The notes under the pieces are model-generated. The model searched no databases. It was not told the origin of the DNA and saw only the letters and a program-made list of their open reading frames with translations. Shown here in pieces: positions 19,542 through 22,816 of a DNA stretch of 22,816 nt (positions are counted from its first letter, which is position 1; each line of letters begins with the position of its first letter). Position numbers and translations under genes: made by a program. Origin of the DNA: Candidatus Andersenbacteria bacterium RIFCSPHIGHO2_02_FULL_45_11 (GTDB taxonomy: Bacteria; Patescibacteriota; Andersenbacteria; UBA10190); NCBI GenBank assembly GCA_001817055.1, contig MHHP01000028.1:1-22816 (forward strand). Reading direction: 5' to 3'.

Positions 19542-19620
19542 GTCATTCCGGCCTCCGAGCCGGAATCCACATCCTAAATTTTACGTACCTACGTGAATCC
19601 CGGGTCAAGCCCGGGATGAC
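19542..19620. repeat. Palindromic intergenic element R2, second copy of the R1 type
   Basis: 79 bp with inverted ends GTCAT and ATGAC. Hairpin 1 is ATTCCGGC/GCCGGAAT (19545-19566). Hairpin 2 is ATCCCGGG/CCCGGGAT (19597-19617) around the loop TCAAG, the same loop as in R1. It lies between convergent topA and parB and, with element B, forms a 210-bp block of repeats with no gene. Confidence 0.62.
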
Positions 19621-19630
19621 AACTCTTCGA

Positions 19631-20842
19631 TTATCCTTCCATTACGTCTTTATCCAAGTCTGCTGGTGGCAGCTCTTCTGTTCCTGCTAATCGCCCACAC
19701 AACACCCCAAGATCAACGTCATTTTCTACACGAAATACAACCTCAAAAAAGTGCTTGTCTTCGTTATATTTTACATTTGCAAGATAGCCATACCGATTCT
19801 CAAGCATTGGGCTGTATTTGATAGCCAATGGATGCGTATTACCTCGTCCAATCTTTTTCGAGGAAATCCCGTCCGGATTTGTTGCTCGCTGAATGCGGCG
19901 CGCACGCACTTCTGCCTTACGCACTGTAAGACCTTCTTCTACTAAATGGTGATAGAAGCGAATCTGTTTTTCGGCATCAGGAATCATAAGAATTGCTTTC
20001 GCATGGCCCATCGTTATCTTTCCTTCCGAAACTCCGCGCTGGATTTCTGCAGGCAATTGCAATACGCGAACAATATTCGTAATACCTACTCGGCTCTTTC
20101 CAACCCGCTGCCCGATTTCTTCGTGAGATAGTCCAAAGTCACGGTTTAATTGCATATACCCCTGTGCTTCTTCAATAGGATTGAGATTTTCACGCTGAAT
20201 ATTTTCTATAAGGGCATATACAAGACGAGATGTATCTGATTTTATTTCACGCCGCACTACACACGGTACCTTGTCCCACTTCAGCGCCTTTGCAGCGCGC
20301 AAACGTCTCTCTCCTGCAATCAGTTCAAATACTCCGCTTTCAAGCCGATGCACTACGAGCGGCTGCAGAATACCGTTACGCTCAATAGACTCTTTCAAGT
20401 CCTGCATTTCACTAGAATCAAATGTTCTACGAGGCTGCAACGGGTTAATAGTAATATCTCCGATTGCAATATGTTGAACAGAACCCTCGTGCTGATCCCA
20501 CGAATCTCCTTCGATCTTGCCATCATCTTGCGCTGCCACGGGAGCTACTTCAGGAGCAACCTCTTCTGCGACCTCATCTTCTTCAGTCTCAACTTCTATC
20601 TCAGGAGTTTTTTGGATCTCCTCAGCCTCTTCATCATCTTCTTGAATTTCATCTACGGCAATCTTTCGAGGTACAGCTTTCACCTCTTCATCAAATGAAA
20701 TTTGAGTTACTAACGGCTTTTTTGGAATGACAATTTCATCTTCCAATTCCATGCTATCGATTTGTTCCAGCATGTCATCAGGAGAAACTTCAGTTTCTTC
20801 TCTTCGTGATATAAGTGATGCTAAGCCTCGTCCAAGTCCCAT
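19631..20842 (-). CDS. parB: Chromosome partitioning protein ParB
   Basis: CTP-dependent DNA clamp that loads at parS and is moved by ParA. 403 aa, longer than the usual 280-300. The N-terminal ParA-stimulating peptide is MGLGRGLASLISRRE. An acidic, low-complexity linker of about 90 residues (about 20-118, EDDEEAEEIQ, EVETEEDEVAEEV) follows and accounts for the extra length. The ParB/Srx core then has NPLQPRRTF (133-141) and the CTP-binding GERRLRAAK (177-185), then ALIENIQRENLNPIEEA. The HTH region (LSHEEIGQRVGKSRVGITNIVRVL) and a C-terminal dimer domain follow. It starts 14 nt after parA, in one operon. No parS site was found in the window. Confidence 0.95.
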   Translation of the reverse strand: MGLGRGLASLISRREETEVSPDDMLEQIDSMELEDEIVIPKKPLVTQISFDEEVKAVPRKIAVDEIQEDDEEAEEIQKTPEIEVETEEDEVAEEVAPEVAPVAAQDDGKIEGDSWDQHEGSVQHIAIGDITINPLQPRRTFDSSEMQDLKESIERNGILQPLVVHRLESGVFELIAGERRLRAAKALKWDKVPCVVRREIKSDTSRLVYALIENIQRENLNPIEEAQGYMQLNRDFGLSHEEIGQRVGKSRVGITNIVRVLQLPAEIQRGVSEGKITMGHAKAILMIPDAEKQIRFYHHLVEEGLTVRKAEVRARRIQRATNPDGISSKKIGRGNTHPLAIKYSPMLENRYGYLANVKYNEDKHFFEVVFRVENDVDLGVLCGRLAGTEELPPADLDKDVMEG

Positions 20843-20856
20843 AGGAGTAATGTAAA

Positions 20857-21621
20857 TTAAGAATAGAGATTAAGGAGCTCTTCTGACAAATATTCATACG
20901 CACGCGCACCTGGCGATAGCCGGTCATACTCTAATATAGTTTTCCCCGTACTTGGCGCTTCTGCAAGTTCCGTATTGCGCGGAATAATGCTTTCAAATAC
21001 ATGGCCAGGGAATGTTTTGCGCACCTCTCTAACAACTTTGCGAGATAGCGCGGTACGGCGGTCAAACATCGTAAGCACAGCCCCTAATACCTGAAGGCGA
21101 GGATTTAAGTGCTTGCGGACCAAATCTACTGTATTGAGAAGCTGATGAAGCCCTTCTAGTGCATAAAACTCACATTGCACGGGTATAAGAAGCCTGTCAG
21201 CGGCAGCAAGCCCGTTAATCGTGAGCAGCCCTAAACTTGGAGGGCAGTCTATCAATATAAAATCATAGCTATCCTTAACCGCCTTCAACGCACGACGTAG
21301 CCGGTATTCGCGATGAGGCATATCTACTAATTCCATTGCAGCTCCTGCCAAGTCGGGAGTAGATGGAATAATATTAAAGCGTTCTAGGTTTGTTGGCTGA
21401 ATTACCTGCTCAATAGTTGCAGTCCCGGCGAGCAGTTCATAGAGCGACGGATTACCTTCGGGAACTTTCGCACCTAGGCCTGAACTTGCGTTTGCCTGGG
21501 GGTCTAAATCAATCAATAATACGGATTTTCCGGACTCGGCAAGGTAGCTACCCAGATTTACACTGGTTGTAGTTTTCCCCACCCCACCTTTTTGATTTAC
21601 CACGGCGAGTGTTTCAGCCAT
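20857..21621 (-). CDS. parA: Chromosome partitioning ATPase ParA (Soj)
   Basis: Deviant Walker ATPase that binds DNA nonspecifically and drives ParB-origin movement. 254 aa, normal. The deviant Walker A motif NQKGGVGKTTTSVNLG is at 9-24, with LLIDLDPQANASSGLG (35-50) and Walker B FILIDCPPSLGLLTINGL. The downstream SRKVVREVRKTFPGHVF segment with basic residues fits DNA binding. It is the first gene of the parA-parB operon and has a predicted promoter with a very short leader. It is divergent from tRNA-Leu. Confidence 0.97.
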   Translation of the reverse strand: MAETLAVVNQKGGVGKTTTSVNLGSYLAESGKSVLLIDLDPQANASSGLGAKVPEGNPSLYELLAGTATIEQVIQPTNLERFNIIPSTPDLAGAAMELVDMPHREYRLRRALKAVKDSYDFILIDCPPSLGLLTINGLAAADRLLIPVQCEFYALEGLHQLLNTVDLVRKHLNPRLQVLGAVLTMFDRRTALSRKVVREVRKTFPGHVFESIIPRNTELAEAPSTGKTILEYDRLSPGARAYEYLSEELLNLYS

Positions 21622-21632
21622 ACGACATGGTA

Positions 21633-21661
21633 ATTGTACGCCCGAACAAACAGGCGAACAA
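21633..21661 (-). promoter_or_regulatory. Predicted parA promoter
   Basis: Minus strand: -35 TTGTTC (21656-21661), 17-bp spacer, -10 TACAAT (21633-21638, 5 of 6). Only 11 nt lie between the -10 box and the ATG at 21621, giving a leader of about 5 nt. Confidence 0.45.
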
Positions 21662-21727
21662 GTACCAGTTATACACTAGGGAAAGGAGTGGCTAAAACTA
21701 AAATATCCATATACAGTGTGGATTACA

Positions 21728-21810
21728 GCCGAAGTGGCGGAATGGCATACGCGACGGACTCAAAATCCGTTGGTCGCGAGACCTTGAGGGTTCAAGTCCC
21801 TCCTTCGGCA
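21728..21810 (+). tRNA. tRNA-Leu (anticodon CAA)
   Basis: 83 nt. Acceptor stem GCCGAAG/CTTCGGC with discriminator A73. The anticodon loop CTCAAAA sits on the ACGGA/TCCGT stem and gives CAA, reading UUG. A long class II variable arm (GGTC/GACC stem) and a T arm GAGGG-TTCAAGT-CCCTC confirm leucine. CCA is not encoded. A weak -10 (TATACA at 21710) precedes it. Its 3' end lies 2 nt before the idi start codon. Confidence 0.96.
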
Positions 21811-21812
21811 CT

Positions 21813-22322
21813 ATGCAACAAATGCTTATTCTCGTAGACGAGAATGATAATCAAATTGGCGTTGAGGAAAAGATTAAGGCTCATCAGCAAGCGCTCCTCC
21901 ATCGTGCGTTCTCTATCCTGATCTACAATAAGAAGGGCGAGATGCTTCTACAGCAACGCGCGCTAGGCAAATACCACGCAGGCGGACTATGGACGAACGC
22001 ATGCTGTGGGCATCCGAATCCCGGCGAAACCGTTGAGCATGCCGTACATCGCAGAATTCAGGAAGAAATGGGATTCGACTGCGAGCTCACACCGCTTACG
22101 CACATGGTATATAAACTACCCATATCAAACGGCCTTACAGAACATGAGTATTTACACCGGTATAACGGGATCTATGACGGAGAAATAGTTCCGAACCCCG
22201 AAGAGGCGATGTCGCACAGATGGATTACCAAAGAAAACCTGGAAAAAGAAACGAGAGAAAAGCCTGAAACATTTACACCTTGGTTTCTACTTGCACTCCA
22301 AAAATTCCCGTTCGGAAAATAA
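21813..22322 (+). CDS. idi: Isopentenyl-diphosphate delta-isomerase, type I
   Basis: Interconverts IPP and DMAPP for isoprenoid synthesis, e.g. the undecaprenyl carrier. 169 aa. It is a Nudix-fold enzyme with the type I signatures: catalytic Cys in LWTNACCGHPNPGE, Nudix-like AVHRRIQEEMGF, and the metal/catalytic Glu region TEHEYLHRY. The ATG lies 2 nt after the tRNA-Leu 3' end, so no ribosome-binding site is possible outside the tRNA. The mRNA is probably made by tRNA processing and is nearly leaderless. An ATG three codons later (21822) is an alternative start. mutY starts 3 nt after its stop. Confidence 0.95.
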   Translation: MQQMLILVDENDNQIGVEEKIKAHQQALLHRAFSILIYNKKGEMLLQQRALGKYHAGGLWTNACCGHPNPGETVEHAVHRRIQEEMGFDCELTPLTHMVYKLPISNGLTEHEYLHRYNGIYDGEIVPNPEEAMSHRWITKENLEKETREKPETFTPWFLLALQKFPFGK

Positions 22323-22325
22323 GGC

Positions 22326-22816
22326 ATGACAATTCCAAAATTCCAGCAGACAATTCTCTCTTGGTACAAAACAAATAGAAGAGATTTGCCGTGGCGGCGC
22401 ACGCACAACCCATACCGCATCATGGTTTCGGAAATCATGCTTCAGCAAACCCAAGTTTCTCGGGTACTACCAAAATACAAAGAATTTCTAGGCGCATTCC
22501 CGACGCCGAAGGCACTTGCCGCATCGAACGATGCAGAAATTCTCAAAATATGGTCAGGTTTAGGATACTGGCGCCGAGCGCGCTTTTTAAAAGAAGCGTG
22601 TAAAATAATAATTGAACATCACAAGGAAACATTTCCGAAAGACATTCCGACTCTATTAAAGTTACCAGGTATTGGCCCATACACCGCAGGAGCAATCTCT
22701 TGTTTCGCATTTGGGAACAACGAAGCATTTATAGACACAAATATTCGCCGTGTATATCTGCATTTTTTCTTTCAAGATAAAACGAATATTCCGGATTCTG
22801 AAATTATGCCACTTGC
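22326..22816 (+). CDS. mutY: A/G-specific adenine glycosylase MutY, partial (runs off window end)
   Basis: Removes adenine mispaired with 8-oxoguanine. About 163 residues are visible. The N-terminal HhH-GPD fold shows LPWRRTHNPYRIMVSEIMLQQTQV, containing the catalytic Glu in the SEIMLQQTQV segment. The helix-hairpin-helix is LPGIGPYTAGAI, and the catalytic Asp is in AFIDTNIRRVYLHF. The iron-sulfur cluster and the 8-oxoG-recognition domain would lie beyond the window, so MutY is favoured over other HhH-GPD glycosylases mainly on these N-terminal motifs. It starts 3 nt after idi and is likely co-transcribed with it. Confidence 0.92.
   Translation, partial: MTIPKFQQTILSWYKTNRRDLPWRRTHNPYRIMVSEIMLQQTQVSRVLPKYKEFLGAFPTPKALAASNDAEILKIWSGLGYWRRARFLKEACKIIIEHHKETFPKDIPTLLKLPGIGPYTAGAISCFAFGNNEAFIDTNIRRVYLHFFFQDKTNIPDSEIMPL

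Noticed and set aside
19631..21727. parS site near parAB
   Set aside because: I looked for a TGTTTCACGTGAAACA-like palindrome around parA/parB and saw none; it may be outside the window or diverged.

Overview
The window reads as a chromosomal segment of a small-genome bacterium, most likely a member of Patescibacteria/CPR (Parcubacteria-like). That is an inference from gene style: a compact ftsA-ftsZ-comEC cluster, a membrane-anchored protein with thrombospondin type 3 repeats, a stand-alone two-helix T4SS-type pilin, a TrmB-like regulator, an N-terminally short Mfd, and many short palindromic intergenic repeats. TGA, TAA and TAG all end genes normally, so the UGA-glycine code of Gracilibacteria/SR1 is not in use.

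Layout. Positions 1-8530 are one long leftward block. In transcription order it holds lepB (signal peptidase), hisS, a HIT protein, a pilin-like protein, rpsU (bS21), a TSP3-repeat membrane protein, ybeY, dgkA, ftsA, ftsZ and the 5' part of comEC, which runs off the window. A divergent LCP-family gene (8558-10036) faces pth (leftward). Between pth and a leftward TrmB-like regulator lies about 460 bp without a convincing gene. It ends in a clear leftward intrinsic terminator and may encode a structured RNA. From 12014 rightward come mfd, dprA and topA, interrupted by a 1.6 kb leftward-oriented insert (14561-16124). Then parB and parA run leftward, and tRNA-Leu(CAA), idi and the start of mutY run rightward to the window end.

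Functional themes. Cell division and envelope: FtsZ/FtsA, DgkA, LCP protein, LepB. Translation: HisRS, Pth, bS21, YbeY, tRNA-Leu. DNA uptake and repair: ComEC, DprA, pilin, Mfd, MutY, TopA. Chromosome segregation: ParA/ParB. Isoprenoids: Idi.

Most notable observations. (1) A perfect 33-bp duplication of the mfd 3' end flanks a small island carrying a retropepsin-like protease, a DUF5678-like protein and an unrecognised acidic protein; the island separates mfd from dprA. (2) Two ~130-bp palindromic elements (10041-10170 and 19408-19536, opposite orientation) have three hairpins each, and the middle hairpin shows three compensatory base-pair changes; one of them supplies the last 12 codons of pth. 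(3) A 21-bp palindrome sits in frame inside topA. (4) An in-frame amber codon separates the first and second hydrophobic segments of ComEC. (5) There is a candidate structured leader or ncRNA upstream of pth. (6) A perfect 8-bp inverted repeat lies between ftsA and ftsZ. Several predicted promoters place the -10 box so close to the start codon that short-leader or leaderless mRNAs are likely.
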